Assembly (NCBI GenBank): GCA_030407005.1
Contig: JAUDYN010000011.1
Span: 610,501-674,500, forward strand
Source: Desarmillaria ectypa
Taxonomy: Eukaryota > Basidiomycota > Agaricomycetes > Agaricales > Physalacriaceae
DNA length: 64,000 nucleotides
Direction: 5' to 3'
The translations under genes were made by a program, and so were the position numbers. The notes under the pieces were generated by a model. The model worked only from the letters and a program-made list of their open reading frames with translations. It was not told the DNA's origin and made no database searches. Positions 1 through 13,200 of the stretch are shown here, piece after piece (position 1 is the first letter of the stretch; every line of letters starts with the position of its first letter).

Positions 1-2393
1 GGATACAAATTGAGAACCTCAATCTAAAATGACTACTTGCAGCATTCTGTGTTTTACATATATATGGTCACAAAGGATTCATGCCCATTCTTCTGCTGAT
101 AGTTCTTTGTGGCAAGCTACCAGAATGATAGCTTTAGAGAATTGATCTATAATGACTAGTAGTGCATCATAGCCATTAGATTCTAAAAGTCCAGTGATTA
201 TATTAACTGAGATATAAGTCTATGGAGAAATGGGAATGGTATTCAGATGAAGGAGAGCTGCCTTTGCCTGAGTGTTGCTCTTGGTGCATTGACAGGTTTT
301 GCAGCCTTTGACATATATTTCAATATCCTTCTTCAACTTGGGCCATCAATATTCTCAGAGTACCAATTTGGCCATCTTAGCTATACCTGGATATCTGGCT
401 ATGATATGATCATGGTAGCAACTGATGATTTCTCCTTGAAGAGATTTGTCCTGAGGAATGTAAATATGTTCTTTATAGTATAGGATTCCATTCTCCTGAG
501 TGATTCCTCATTTGTGGTCAAGAGATTTCTCTATCTCTCGATCCTATCTGTTCTTTTCTCTTATTATATCTCATATATGTGTGACTTGTCCATCTATGGT
601 AGGGAGGACAAGGGCTCAGAAGTGTTCAGGGGTAAGGACAATCACATCATGATTATCTCCCTTCTCCTGGTTGTGATTGTCATGCTAACTGGGTAAATGG
701 GCCTTCTGGTTAGCTGTTTCTGCTTTATGTTGAAGGATAAAATAGTATTCAGCTAATTCAGTGACCTATTGAGCTTGGTGATGGTTCAGCTTTTGTGGTT
801 TTTAGAAATACTGGAGGTTTTGGTGATCTGTCCAGATTTCAAGGATCTCTTTTGCACCTATTAGATAATAGTGCTATTCTTCAAGAGCAAGCATGATCAT
901 GAGCAACTCTTTGTCATAGATTTTGGAGTTGTGTTCAGTAATAGTCAATGCTTTGGATATAAAAGCCACTGGCCTCCATTTCCCATTCTGTTCTTGGCTT
1001 AGGATGGCACCAATGGCTCTGTTGCTTGCATTGGCCTCAATTCTGAATTTCCTGTCATCAGAGGGAATAGTCAGAACAACATTCATTGTCATCTGTGTTT
1101 TGAGTTGCAAGAATGCTTGCTCCTGTTCCTCTCCACATTTCCACTTGGGGTTTCCAGTCAATTGGGTGAGAGGTCAAACTATCTTGGAATAGTCATGTAT
1201 AAACTTTCAATAAAAGTTTGTAAATCCTAAAAAAGATTGGAGTTTCTTTTTCTTGGTCAGAACCAGCTATTCCACAATCCCAGCCACCTTGACTGGATTC
1301 ATGTGGATTGCATCCTTGCTGATGATTATACCAAGATACTCAGTCTTGAGTACCTCAAATTCATGCTTCTCAGCTTTGAGAAACAACTTGTTCTCCCATA
1401 ACTATTAGAGAACTTATTGTACAATTTGTTGGTGTTTCTCTATCATCTTGGTAAATATAAGGATATCATTGAAGTATATGGTTACTTTTCCTCTGGTGAT
1501 GACATCCTTGAAAATGTCATTCATCATCCACTAGAAAGTGGCTGATGAATTGGTTAACCCAAAGAATATTACAGTGGGTTTGAATAACCCTCTGTTGGTT
1601 TGGAATGCTGCTTTCTCTTCATCTTCTTCATGGATGCATACATTGTTATATCCCCATCATACATTCAATTTGGAGAAGTACTTTGCTTCATGTAACTTGT
1701 CAATGAGTTTAGAAATGAGAGGAAGAGGATATCAATTTTTAATGGTTATTTTGTTTAATTTTCAATAATCTTGAATAGGGTGGAGAGAACTATCCTTTTT
1801 CTTTACAAAGAAGAAGGGTGACATGAAGGGAGATTTGGATGGACAAATACATCCTGAGTCCAAGTTCTTATCTAAGAACTTATCTAATTGTTCTTGCTCA
1901 GTTTGATTGAGTGGATAGACCTTGCAGTCTAATGTGGATTTGGCATTGGGCATCAGCTTGATGGCATGGTCTCAGAGTTTGCATTCTGAGAGTTTGTCAA
2001 AGCTTTCTTTAGAGAATAAATCTCTAAAGCTTTGATACTGAGATAGTACCATCTTCTCAAAGGTTTTGTTTAGTTTCTCAGCATTGGTAGCTGCCACTAG
2101 CTCATTAGCATGGTGTACTGCCCAAATGGCTAGTTTTTCCTGCATGTTGACTGTGAGGATTGTGTCATCATCCTCCAATTCTTCATCCCACTGGTCTTCA
2201 TCATCTACATCAGAAAGGGGGATCAGATTTTTTTATGCATTGGCAGCATCTGAAAATCATCCTTCTGGTCTTCCAGTTGATGACCAGGTTGTGGTGTTTC
2301 AGCCAGTTATAACCCAAGTATACTGTTTTAGATTCTAAGTCAGTGACCACAAGATCAATACATTTAATGTGGTTACCAATAGTTATTTGGAGT
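1..2393 (-). pseudogene. Element C pol, 3' part: RT, RNase H, start of integrase
   Basis: In minus-strand order: the end of protease (about 2393-2200), reverse transcriptase (about 1960-1200), RNase H (about 1180-870) and integrase (about 830-1). The RT active box reads YFND (about 1470), RNase H keeps the EANASNRAIGAILSQ block (about 1000-1050), and the DNA at 1-90 is colinear with the integrase centre of element A at 6440-6540. Many in-frame stops break it. The protease reading frame stops abruptly at 2393, where the LTR of element B begins, and continues at 20815. It would have served reverse transcription and integration of cytoplasmic particles; it is dead. Confidence 0.8.
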
Positions 2394-2781
2394 TGTTATA
2401 ACCCTGTCCTAGCACATGGTCTTGGGATGTTGAGTCACTCTTGGGCTGTCTCACATTTGGACAATCACCTGTAAACAAGAGGACTGCTAGTCTTTAGAAA
2501 AGTGCAGTAGAAGGTATATGGATTAAGTTTAGTTGAAAGATAGAGAGTATGTACAAAAACTACTCTACTTATATACTGAAAGTATGAGGCTAATAATAGC
2601 TGAAACAGTATGGTACATGTGTGAGACTGGAGCGAGTCAGATAACCATGGTTCAGTAACAATGAGGTATTTAGGAATAGATAGAGTCCTCATGAATTGAT
2701 AAGACTGGAAAAGTGTGAACAGTTATATAGATGAAATGTGTTCTGTCATGGAAATGATTAGATAATGGAAAAATTGTAACA
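2394..2781 (-). repeat. Element B 3' LTR
   Basis: 388 bp, TGTTA...TAACA in minus orientation (the plus copy starts TGTTATAACC and ends TTGTAACA). It pairs with 20422-20809 of identical length. It has a TATATA-type box and the R segment CTATCTTTCAACTAA used in the self-priming model. A polypurine tract (AACAAGAGGATAA in minus sense) abuts its pol-side edge at 2782. Confidence 0.9.
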
Positions 2782-2813
2782 TTATCCTCTTGTTAAAGCA
2801 GTTGTCCCAACTG

Positions 2814-4892
2814 CTAAGGTTCTTCTTCAGGGGTTTCGAGTTGTGATTCAGCTTAACTGATCTAGTATTGATTAATCAGATCTTCCTATGTGTTTTGATC
2901 TAGATTGATTATCCATTTTTGATATCCATCCTTGCATTGGGTAAGGTATGTGATATCACCATTTTTAGAATATTCATGGTTGAGTATTTTGAGCATCTTC
3001 TTATCCTTGATTATGATTTTGGCATTATATAAGGCTCAGTTGATGTTGGTCTTATATTCCACTATCGCTTTCTTTGTATTTTCCATTTTTGTTTCTTGGA
3101 CCCAAGAGTTGTGCTCCCTTGTCCATTCTTTCCATTTGACAAGATAGTGTTGTGAAAAACAGGAGATGAATAGATCAGTTCATTCCCAGTTAGTACATGC
3201 ATGGTGTCAGACCAATAGTATTGTGCTTGGCTGAGCTCTGCAAATGCATGCAGATGTACACTACTGTACCTACTTATATACTAAATACTAATGTGCTAGA
3301 ATCTTCTACAACTTTCCTAATATTTCTCTTTTAATCAGCAAGTTCAGCATAATGCCAGATTGCCATCATCTCAGCTCAACTCTCAAATCCCAACAGATAG
3401 TTCATGACTTCTCTGGATGGTTGTCCCCATTTGGCATGTACTTCTCAGATATGAGAATCTAGGACTTCCTCAATCTTGTATTCTTCTTGACTGTCAACAA
3501 GGTCTGGGGGAGGAGATGGTGGTTGTTGTTGATTGGGGAATGAAGGTGTGATGTAAGGGGTCAATAGTTTTTCATTGAATCAGGGGTATATCTTCCAATG
3601 AGGTGGTAGCTTCAGTTTGTATGCTGACATGCCTGACTTTTTGATGATCTCAAATGGTCCAGTTTACTTATTATCAAGTTTCTTTTTTTGGTCTTGGAAG
3701 ATGAAGGTTGGCAGTGTTGAGCCAAACCTTGTCACTGATTTGATATTCTCAGGGCAACTGTTTTTATTTGTCATATTGCACCTTCATTTGCACTATGGCC
3801 TTTTCCAAAGCATTATGGATCTCCTTATAAAATTAGGCCATAGTTTCTGTGAATTCTATGACTATAGGGTTCGCAAACATGGTTTTTTGAATAGAATCCA
3901 GAATGAGATGAGGATTTCAGCCATATAGAGTCATGAAGAGACTTTTGCCAGTGGCTGAATGGATTTGGTTATTGTGAGTGAACTCGGCAAGTGGTAGCCA
4001 TTCCACTCAGTCATTTTGTCTATGGTTGACAAAGATGCAAAGATATTTTTCAATCTCCTGATTGATGTGTTCCATCTGTCCATTGGTCTGGGGATGGTAT
4101 GCAGTGGATGCATTTTGGGTAATATTCAGTATCTGATAAAGTTTCTTCATGAAAGAAGATATGAATTGAGATCTGCAGTCAGAGATGACTACCTGTAGCA
4201 TCCCATGCTTTGTGTAAACATGATTTCAGAGGATAAGAGCCTATCCTTCTGTGGATAATTCCTCATGGCATAGAATCAGGAGTATTGTTTTAGAAAAATG
4301 GTCTATGATGATGAGTAGGGCATCATAGCCTTCTGATTCTGGAAGGCTGGTGATCATGTCAACTGAGATGTGAGTCCAGAGAGCATTGGGAATTTCATTG
4401 GGATGTAATGGGGTGGCCTTAGCTTGAGTGTCACTTTTGGTTCTTTGACATATTTCACATTCTTTGATATAGGTTTTGATGTCCTTCTTTATCTTGGGCC
4501 ACCAGTATTTGCATAATACTAATTCCTTGGTTTTGGTGATCCCTGGATGTCCTGCAGTGATGTGGTTGTGGAATTGCATGATGATTTCTCCACAAAGAGA
4601 TACATCCTGAGGAATGTAGATACATCTGTCATACCGAAGTATCTTGTCTTTTTGTATGATTCCTCATTCATGGTTAAGGGATTTCTCAATCCCTTGATCC
4701 CATTGTGTTTTCTGTCTGGTTGTGTCTCTTATATGCATGATTTGTTCATTATGAGTGGGCAAAATGAGTGCCTGGAAATGCTCAGGAGAAAGGATGACTA
4801 TATCTTGATTGTTTTCCTTCCCTTGATCATGGTCATCTTGTCAGCTAAGTAGATCTGCTTTTTTATTGGCTGTTCCAGCTTTATGTTGAAGA
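2814..4892 (-). pseudogene. Element B pol 3' part: integrase and chromodomain
   Basis: Minus-strand integrase (about 4850-3850) followed by the GPF/Y-type linker and chromodomain (about 3600-2900), ending with TAG at 2814-2816. The zinc-binding end shows HNHITAGHPGITKTKEL and CEICQRTKS (4579-4400). This copy keeps the first catalytic aspartate in ISVDMITSLPES (about 4350), which the other copies have lost. The chromodomain reads on toward EEP-stop. Frame breaks and stops are frequent. The upstream RNase H part lies beyond element A and continues at 14763. Confidence 0.85.
4888..4892. repeat. Left target-site duplication of element A (GAAGA)
   Basis: GAAGA at 4888-4892 is repeated at 14758-14762, immediately outside the two 422-bp LTRs. 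Removing A and one copy restores the RNase H reading of element B, matching the undisturbed sequence of element A at about 7159-7185. Confidence 0.95.
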
Positions 4893-5314
4893 TGTTAGGT
4901 ACCACCTTGGGCATGTGACTTGGGATGTCAGCTGATCCCTCTAGGCTGTTACGTGTTTAAACAGTTACCCAATAAGAGAGATAGAAGCTTTCAGTCTTTA
5001 GTGTAGTGTGAGTAAGGAGTATATGATTTAAGTTTAGTTGAAAGATAGAGTACAATGGTGTAGTCTACTCTGTTTATATACTGTAAGTACGGCATTATAT
5101 TTAGATGAAATGCTAAAGTCTATGCACAAACGGTGTCGAAGTAGGATGGTCTGGAAGGATCATACAACTAATAGAAAGTGTCTGGGGTGACAGACAGTGA
5201 GAACGAGGGTAGGTATCAGTGAGTAGCTGGATACAAGTTGGAATTGTTGCTAGATTAGATGGATGAGTCATCAATATGACTTGGATAAGATAAGATAACA
5301 GAAAAATCATAACA
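4893..5314 (-). repeat. Element A 3' LTR
   Basis: 422 bp, begins TGTTAGGTACC and ends AATCATAACA on the plus strand. Same length as 14336-14757 and differing from it mostly by transitions. Inside, on the minus strand, a TATATA-type box is followed about 30 bp later by CTATCTTTCAACTAA, which matches the element's own PBS complement better than the copy in the 5' LTR (which retains CGA). Confidence 0.95.
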
Positions 5315-5345
5315 TTATCCCCTTGTTAAAGCAGTCATTCCGACT

Positions 5346-8300
5346 GCTAAGGTTCTTCTTCTGGGGTATCAAATTGCATCGCGATTTGACTGACCCAATA
5401 CTGGTCAATCAAGTTTTTCCATATGTTCTCATCTGGATTGACTATCCATTTTGTATATCCATCTTTTTATTTGGCAAGGTAGGCTACGTTGCCATATTCT
5501 GAGTATTCATGGTCTAGGATCTTGACCACTGCTTTGTTGTTGGTTATGATTTTTGGAGTGTATATGGTGCAGTTTATGCTGGCCTGGTACTCTTGGATCG
5601 CTTCCAAGGCATTCATCATCTCGTTTTCTCAAACCCATGAATTGTGTTCACAGGTCCATCCTTTCTATTTGACCAAGTAGTCTGTGACTTTCTTGGATGG
5701 TTGTTCTCTTTTGGAATGCACCTTTCTTGTGTGTGAGTCCAAGACTTCTTTGATTTCATACTCTTCTTGACTGTCAATAAGGTCTGGAGGAGGAGGCAGT
5801 GGTTGTTGCTGATTTGGAAATGTAGGTGCAATGTACAGGGTCAACAGTTTCTCGTTGAACTGAAGATGAATCTTCCAGTGGGGCAGCAGTTTCAACTTGT
5901 ATGCTGCTGATCCCGACTTTTTGATGATCTCGAATGGTCCTGTTCACTTGTTGTTGAGCTTTTTTTTGGGTCTGGGAAGATGAAGGTTGGTGGTGTCAAG
6001 CCAGACCTTATCCCCAACTTGGTATTGTCGAGGTGACTGTTTTCATTTGTCGTATTGCACCTTCATTTGTGCCACTGCCTTTTCCAAGGCATCATGAACT
6101 TTTTTATGGACCTTGGCCATCGTTTCTGTGAAGTCAACAGCTGCCGGATTCACGAAGCTGGTTTTCTGGATAGACTCCAGAATGAGTCAGGGGTTTCATC
6201 CATATAGGACCATGAATGGACTTTTGCCCATAGCCAAGTGTACTCAGTTGTTGTGGGCGAATTCTGTGAGGGGTAGCCATGCAACCCAGTTGGTTTGTAG
6301 GTGGTTGACAAAGATTTGAAGGTATTTTTCAACTTCTTGGTTGACTCTCTCTGTTTGTCCATCGGTCTGGGGATGGTACACCATTGAGGCATTCTGCATG
6401 ATGTCTAGCATTCAGTATAGTTCTTTCATGAATGCTGAGATGAACTGGGGCTCTCGGTCCAATATGACCACTTGTGGCATTCCATGTTTCGCATATACAT
6501 GATTGCGAAGCATTAGGGTCCATTCTTTGGCAGATAATTCCTCACTGCATGGAATTAGAAGTATATTCTTGGAGAATCGATCTACAATGACCAGTAGTGC
6601 ATTGAATCCTTCTGACTCTGAGAGTTCTGTAACCATGTTGACTGAAATATGGGTCCATGGAGTATCGGGTATGGCGTTAGGGTAAAGGGGAGCCACTTTG
6701 GCCTGCATATCACTCTTCATCTGTTGACAAGTCTCGCATCCCTTGATGTAGAACTCAACATCTCTTTTCATCTTTGGCCACCAATACTCATGAAGAACGA
6801 GTTCCTTGGTCTTGGCGATGTCTGGGTGTCCAGCAGTGATATGATCATGGTTTTGTGAAATGATTTCACCATGTAGGATAGAGTCATTTGGAATATAGAC
6901 TCGTCTGTCATACCACAGGAGATTGTCTTCCTGGGTGATTCCTTGTGCATGGTTAAGGGATTTCTCGATTCCTTGGTCCCACTGGTCCTTTTATTTTGTT
7001 GCATCTCTTATATGCATGATCCGTTCTTCGGCTGTGGGCAGTATTAATGCCTGGAAATGTTCTGGGGAAAGGATGATGACGTCTTGATTGTCCTCCTTTC
7101 CTTGATCATGATCATCTCATCTGCTGAGAAGATCAGCCTTCTTGTTCACAGTTTCAGCTTTATGTTGAAGAATAAAGTGGTATTCGGCTAATTTGGTGAC
7201 TCACCGAGCTTGTCAGCAGTTCAACTTCTGGGGTTTTCGGAAATATTGGAGGTTTTGATGATCCATCCATATTTCGATGGTCTCTTTGGTGCCCATCAAG
7301 TAGTGGCACCACTCTTCTAGTGCTAGCATGATTGCTAGCAGCTCTTTGTTGTATATCTCATAATTACGCTCAGTGACAGTGAGCACTTTTGACATGAAGG
7401 CGACAGGCCTCCATTTGCCATTCTTTTCTTAGCTTAGAATGGCACCGATCACCCCATCACTTGCATCAGCCTCTACTCTGAACTTTCCATTGTCAGAGGG
7501 AATCATAAGTACTATGTTTGTCATCATCAATTTCTTGAGTTGACAGAATACTTGGTCTTGTTCTGATCCCCACATCCAGTCTACCTTTCCAGTTAACTGG
7601 GTAAGGGGATGCACGATCTTGGAGTAGTCCTGAATGAACTTTCTATAAAAGTTCGTGAATCCTAAGAAGGACTGTAATTTCTTCTTCTTCGTTGGAGTTG
7701 GCCATTCTGCTATTCCAGCAATTTTGATTGGATCCATGCGAATGGCGTCTTCACTGATGATCACTCCCAAGTATTTAGTCTTGAGTACTTCAAACTCGCA
7801 TTTCTCTGCTTTGAGGAACAGCTTGTTCTCTCGAAGGTGTTGGAGGACTTGTCAGACTATGTCTCGGTGTTCAGACAAGGACTTTGTGAAGATTAAGATA
7901 TTGTTGAGGTAAATGGTAACTTTTTCTCTGGCGATTTGATCCTTGAATATATTGTTCATCATCCACTGGAACGTAGTGGGTGAATTTGTAAGGCTGAAGA
8001 ACATGACCATAGGCTCAAAGAGTCCTCGGTTAGTTCTGAACATGGCTTTTTCCTCATCTCCATCTCTGATGCAGACATTGTTGTATTCCCAATGAACATC
8101 TAATTTGGAGAAATACTTTGCACCATGTAGTTTGTTGATGAGCTCAAATATGAGCAGAAGAGGATAACAATTCTTAATCATCATTTCATTCAGTTTGTGG
8201 TAGTCCTGAACTGGTTGTAGTGAACCATCCTTTTTCTTGACAAAGAAGAAGAGAGAAGTGAAGGGAGATTTCGAAGGATGGATTCGTCCTGAGTCTAAGT

Positions 8301-10275
8301 TCTCATCAAGGAACTTGTTGAGTTGTTCTTGCTCATTGCAATTGAGCAGATAGACTTTACAGTCTAGAGTGGATTTCATGTTGGAGACTAACTTGATCGC
8401 ATGGTCCCAAGGTCTTCATTCGGGTAGTTTGTCAAAGCTTTCCTTCGAGAACAAGTCTCTAAAGCTTTGGTACTGAGGAGGCACGAGCTCCTCAGATATC
8501 TGTTTCAGCTTTTCAGTGTTGGCAGCTGCAGCCAACTTGTTTGCATGATGGATGGCATGAAGGATGATTTCTTCTTTCATGTTGACAGCAAGAATACTTT
8601 CACCCTCTTCTAGCTCTTCATCCCATTGGTCTTCTTCATCTGCGTCTGGCAAAGTGAAGTGGTTTTGAACACAATGACATCATCCAAAGATCATGGTTCC
8701 TGCCTTCCAGTTGACAAAAGGGTTATGGCATTTCAGCCAGTCATAACCCAAGTATATGGTCTTGGAGCCTAAGTCAGTGACTGCGAGGTCAATCCATTCA
8801 CTGTGGTCTCTGATAGTCATTCAGAGTTCCACAAATTCAGTGACGTTGCCTGCCTTGTTGCACATTCCATTGGCATTATAGACTGGTATCAGGGCAGTGG
8901 CCTTTCTGGTGTCCAACCAGTGTTGTTGGATATAGGTTTGGTTGATAGAGCTGCCTGTACAGCCACTATCCAACAACACATGGGCTGTCAACGTCTGTTT
9001 CCCAGTACATGGGGAAAGCTGAATATCCACCAAGAAGTCTCGTTCTGAGCTTTTGGTCCCATGTATATAGCGGATCGGTTCATGGAGTTCATAGAGCTTT
9101 TCGTGAGCAAGATTTTCTCTGATACTTAAGCTCTGAATGAGCTCATCATCTATCTCTCTGAGTCATTTGGGGATGAACCCAAATAGAGAGAACTGCCTTG
9201 GTGATTGCCAAGTCCTTAGAGTTATAAACGGCACATAGAGTCCAATCAATCCTGAATGGTCCATACCATTGGTGATCCTTCTGCTTCCCCATACATTCAG
9301 AAGACTTTCTCTGCTCCCCATTGCATCGGGAAGCTTCCAGTGTTCTGTACTTCCCTATACATTCAGAAGTTTCTGATACCCCCTTGTTAGAATAGGTGTT
9401 GGGTTCGGTACTTCCCCATTCATTTGGAAGTCCTTGAGTTGTTGCTTCCCCATGCATTTGGAAGTCTTTGGGTATCAGGGTACTGGCTTTGGATTGACTG
9501 GCTTGCCAGATCCTAAAAGCCATATCGTCTTCTTTGTCGGGTACTTCGACGATAGTGGTTCTGCTGAAATGCCCCCTTTTTATCACCTGGGCACTAGCAA
9601 CTTCCTCTTGTTCTTCAGCTTTGATTCACTCGGGAATCTTCCAGGCCTTGGGAGGAGTCTGGTATCAGCTTGAGGCATTCAAAGTTCCACTTCTACTAGC
9701 CATTGTGGCAGAGTACTGGGCCAACCCAGCTGAGGCAAATCTCATCAGCATTGCCATCAGCTGCAGTATCAGCTGTTCTCCCACCAGTCTGGCTAGCACA
9801 TGGCCCTGGTCCTGGTCTTGGTGGGCGCTCTCCTGGTCCCCCACTGACCCTGGCAAGGCTGGTGGACTTGTCCCTCCACTCGAGGAGGGCACTGTGGCAT
9901 TCGGACTTCTGAGAGGCCTGAAGGAGTCCTGCCTACTATCCGCTGCCCGTCACTGATTACTCAGCAGCATATCCAGTGAGCTAGGCTCGTTGGACTTTGT
10001 GGTGGCACCAGCACCACCTGGCAAGTCCCACACCTCATTGGGGGCTCAGGAATTGTCACTACAGATATCTGTGTCAGCTTCCAAGAGGAGGATGACATAC
10101 CTGTTTTTACTTGTTGATTCTTGTTTTGTCTTTGGCTTCGGGGTCTGTGAAGTCATAATAGGTTTATTGTTTTTTGTACATAATTGTCTGTTATCATAAT
10201 AGTTAGTCCAACCCATGGAAACCGAGGACTCACCTTCAGACTTGGTCAAGCAAGGGGAATCGAACTCTTGTTGAC
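5346..10275 (-). pseudogene. Element A pol polyprotein (PR-RT-RNaseH-IN-chromodomain)
   Basis: Minus-strand polyprotein whose frame is -1 relative to gag. Protease around 9033-8821 (LLDSGCTGSSIN), RT 8379-7500 with active box YLNN near 7910 (both aspartates of YLDD replaced by Asn), RNase H about 7480-7210 (VEADASDGVIGAILS), integrase about 6950-6150 with zinc-binding and DDE parts, chromodomain about 5850-5500, and terminator TAG at 5346-5348. The integrase first catalytic residue is Asn (SVNMVTELPES). Most interruptions are point stops, not frameshifts. Its products would convert element RNA to cDNA and insert it, with the chromodomain directing it to modified chromatin. Loss of RT and integrase aspartates makes it inactive. 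Confidence 0.85.
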
Positions 10276-10278
10276 CTA
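10243..10278 (-). promoter_or_regulatory. Element A gag stop and gag/pol overlap hairpin
   Basis: Gag ends AAA-GAC-TAG (TAG at 10276-10278 in minus sense), and the pol frame is open across this stop in the -1 phase. Immediately downstream is GGTCAACAAGAG-loop-CCCTTGCTTGACC, which can pair GGTCAA with TTGACC. The same arrangement occurs at E 40908-40948, D 49261-49300, B 17798-17832 and C 21834-21866. Role in frameshifting or reinitiation is inferred. Confidence 0.5.
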
Positions 10279-13200
10279 GTCTTTTACTTCCTCTATCTTG
10301 GACATAACTGGCCCCATTTCATCAGAGGGCCTCAAGAATCTCACAATGTTCTTCTCTTTTCTTGTAGGGCAATTCTTGCTCAGGTGACCCTTCTCATTGC
10401 ATCTAAAGCAGCACCCCTCAGCTCATTGCTGGTCTAAGTCCATGGCCTTCCCCACCCCTCCATAAGTCGTCCACTGACTAGTCCCTGCATCCTGACTGGT
10501 ATTACTGCCAGCAGTCGGCTTTGGGGCCAAGGAACTTGTCACCCCAGTGGTGTTCTTGCTGCTGGGCTGCTGTTGTTGGTGATGCAGGCCCTGCTTCTGG
10601 CTGTCCCGAGGCATACTGGTGGTCTGGTCAAAGACCCACTTCTGCTGTCTCTCTTCATACATCCAGAGGATGTATTCCTTCCATTTGGGGTATGAGCATG
10701 GAATATTGATGCCCATGTTGGAGATGAAGGTGGTGTAGGAGCTTGGGACTCCTAGTCTCACCACCTTCACCATGATGCCACACTCAGCTTTGTCAGTCCT
10801 TTGGCCCACTAGCTTGGCTTCCTCCTCAAGCTTCTGGGAGTAGTGGGAGGCAGGCTGCGCTCCCATGCAGAGGTTGAACATCTGCTTCTCGTGGATCTTC
10901 TCGATTGCAGGATCCTGGAATTGTCATGTGACCAGGTTGACAAAGTCAGTCTAATTGAAGTATCGGAAATGGGCGGTGGTCCCATCATATGAGTCACTGA
11001 CCCAGTATTTGGGTCTCTTGTAGACCCACCAGTCCTTGGCGGCGCCCTTGAAGTGGAATGTCGCGAATAGCATCAGGTGCGACGGCACCTGGAAATAATA
11101 GCAGAACACTTCAAAGTAGGCAATGCAATTGCCGATGAAGCATTCAATGTTATCATGATTCTCTTTGAATGGCAAAGAGACCTTGACAAGTGTTGGTTTG
11201 ATGCTCAGATAGGGGGCATCAGCAGTGGCATTTCCGATAGGGTTAGGGATAGGGTCAGGTGGACCCTTGCCGGGGGGTGGTCTTGGGATCGAATAGCGAT
11301 CTGGCCTGGAACCTGGGTAATCTCTTGATGGTTCACCTGACAGTCTGCCTCTCTTGGGCTCTTTCCCCTTCTCCTGGTCACAGAGATAATCTGTCATCAT
11401 TTTCCTGGTGGATTCTTCTCTATCTAGCTCTTCGCACATCTCTGCGATGCACCTTTCTTTCTCCATCAGAGCAGTTTTTGTCTGCTGACAGATTTCTTCT
11501 GCTGTGGCAGGGGTTCTTGACACCCCTGCAGTGGCACTTCCTCCAGGGATGTTTTCTGCTTCCATGTCTTCTCCCGCCCCTGCAAAGAGAAGACTACCAC
11601 CCTGATAAGGGTGGTAATCTTGGTGATATGCCTGATGATGTGGGGGCGAGTCGGGAAGTGGTCGTGGGTTCGCAACTGAGGTATCTGGAGGGTGATCCAG
11701 ATATATTTCATATTGGGGCTGGTGATAGTCCAGCCTATCATAATAACCTGTATCATAGATTAATATGTCATACTGGGGCCTTTGCCCCCAATCATTCCTC
11801 TCTCACCATCTCCAGCCTCCATAAGTGTTGGATGGTTCACTCCAACTCCCTCTGCTCCTCTGGATCTCAGGCTTGAAGCCCTGGAAATAAATTCCCAGTG
11901 GAGGGGCAGAAAATACTCCAGTCACAGTTTGTGCCTATCCAGGAATTGATGATTGTGGCCTGATCTGGGCCTCGAATGGGGTCCCCTCAGTTGAGGGCCA
12001 ACCACTCATCCATTTCTGGTCTGGGCTCCTCCCAGAGATCTCAGGCTTCAACGTCTCAGTGTCAAACTTCCTATGTGGCAGTCCAGAATGGACTGAAAAT
12101 TCTTCGATCAATCTCAGAGAGGTTGAGCCAGATGAAATCCCCCCCATTTGGATTGAAGGAGTCATTGGGGGCATGGGGAGGGGCCAGAGTTGGGGCATTA
12201 TACTCCCTGTCAGACTCATCATCAGAGATTTCGATGATAGGGAGTGAGGAGATGGAGATTGAGCCTCCTTGGGGCCAGGTTTCATGGCCCCAGAGGCTGT
12301 AAGGGTGGTTGTGATCCATGGTAGAATTGTCTGGGTTTCGGGGTCCATGATAGAACCCATTGTCACTGTCCAGGGAGGGAGAGCAGGATCATACATGCCA
12401 GTGTTGCTGGTGGAGGGCGGAGGTTGTGGGATGAGGGGATAGGCCAGAGTATGGGGGCGGGGCATCATCGAGTGCAACCTGAACATCTCACACATATTCT
12501 TGGGCTGCTGTGAAGGCGGCGGTGGGTTGTTCCATCCGGTACTGGTGATGTGCTTGGTAACGGCAAGTGACAAAAGAATTAGGGAATGGCAATGAACACC
12601 AATCACACTAAACCTCTTACTACTCTACACTTAATCACCAATATTGAATTTGGGCGGTTTCGAGTATGATGGAAGCACTCTGCAGACTTCAATAATCAAG
12701 TACAATTGTCTTTAAGACGTTTTATTCATTACTAGTGAGTTTATACAAAGTACTGCTCGTACTAGTGGGGTGGGTAAGATACAATTGGATAAGAGTGACT
12801 TGGTTTAAGCTACTGTGCTCGTTCTGACTGAAACTGCTTCAGACTGGTGGCACTCTTGGCCCTATACTGCTTCCTACAAGTGATAAACACTTGACTAGCC
12901 ACACTCTTGGCTAACTAGTGGTGCTCTTGGCCTAAGAATAAACTATAACTCCAAGAACTTTGCTTGAACTAACTTCAAAACACTCCGGACCTTTGCAGGA
13001 CACAACAGTGACTCTAATGGACTTCAATTCAATGCAATTCTATGGGTGACTTAGCGACTATTAATCACTTCATCGAGGTTAAGCACAAAAGCCTTTAATT
13101 GGGGACACCAGTTACTACCAGTGAGGGCTCAACTGCAGGGATGGCTTGCCTGCTTTGCACAAGCGCCCACCCCACTACTTATATACTACTGAGGCAAAAC

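Noticed and set aside
11259..11876. Long plus-strand open frame of 205 codons in element A
   Set aside because: Antisense shadow of gag; no motif and not conserved in the other copies as a protein.
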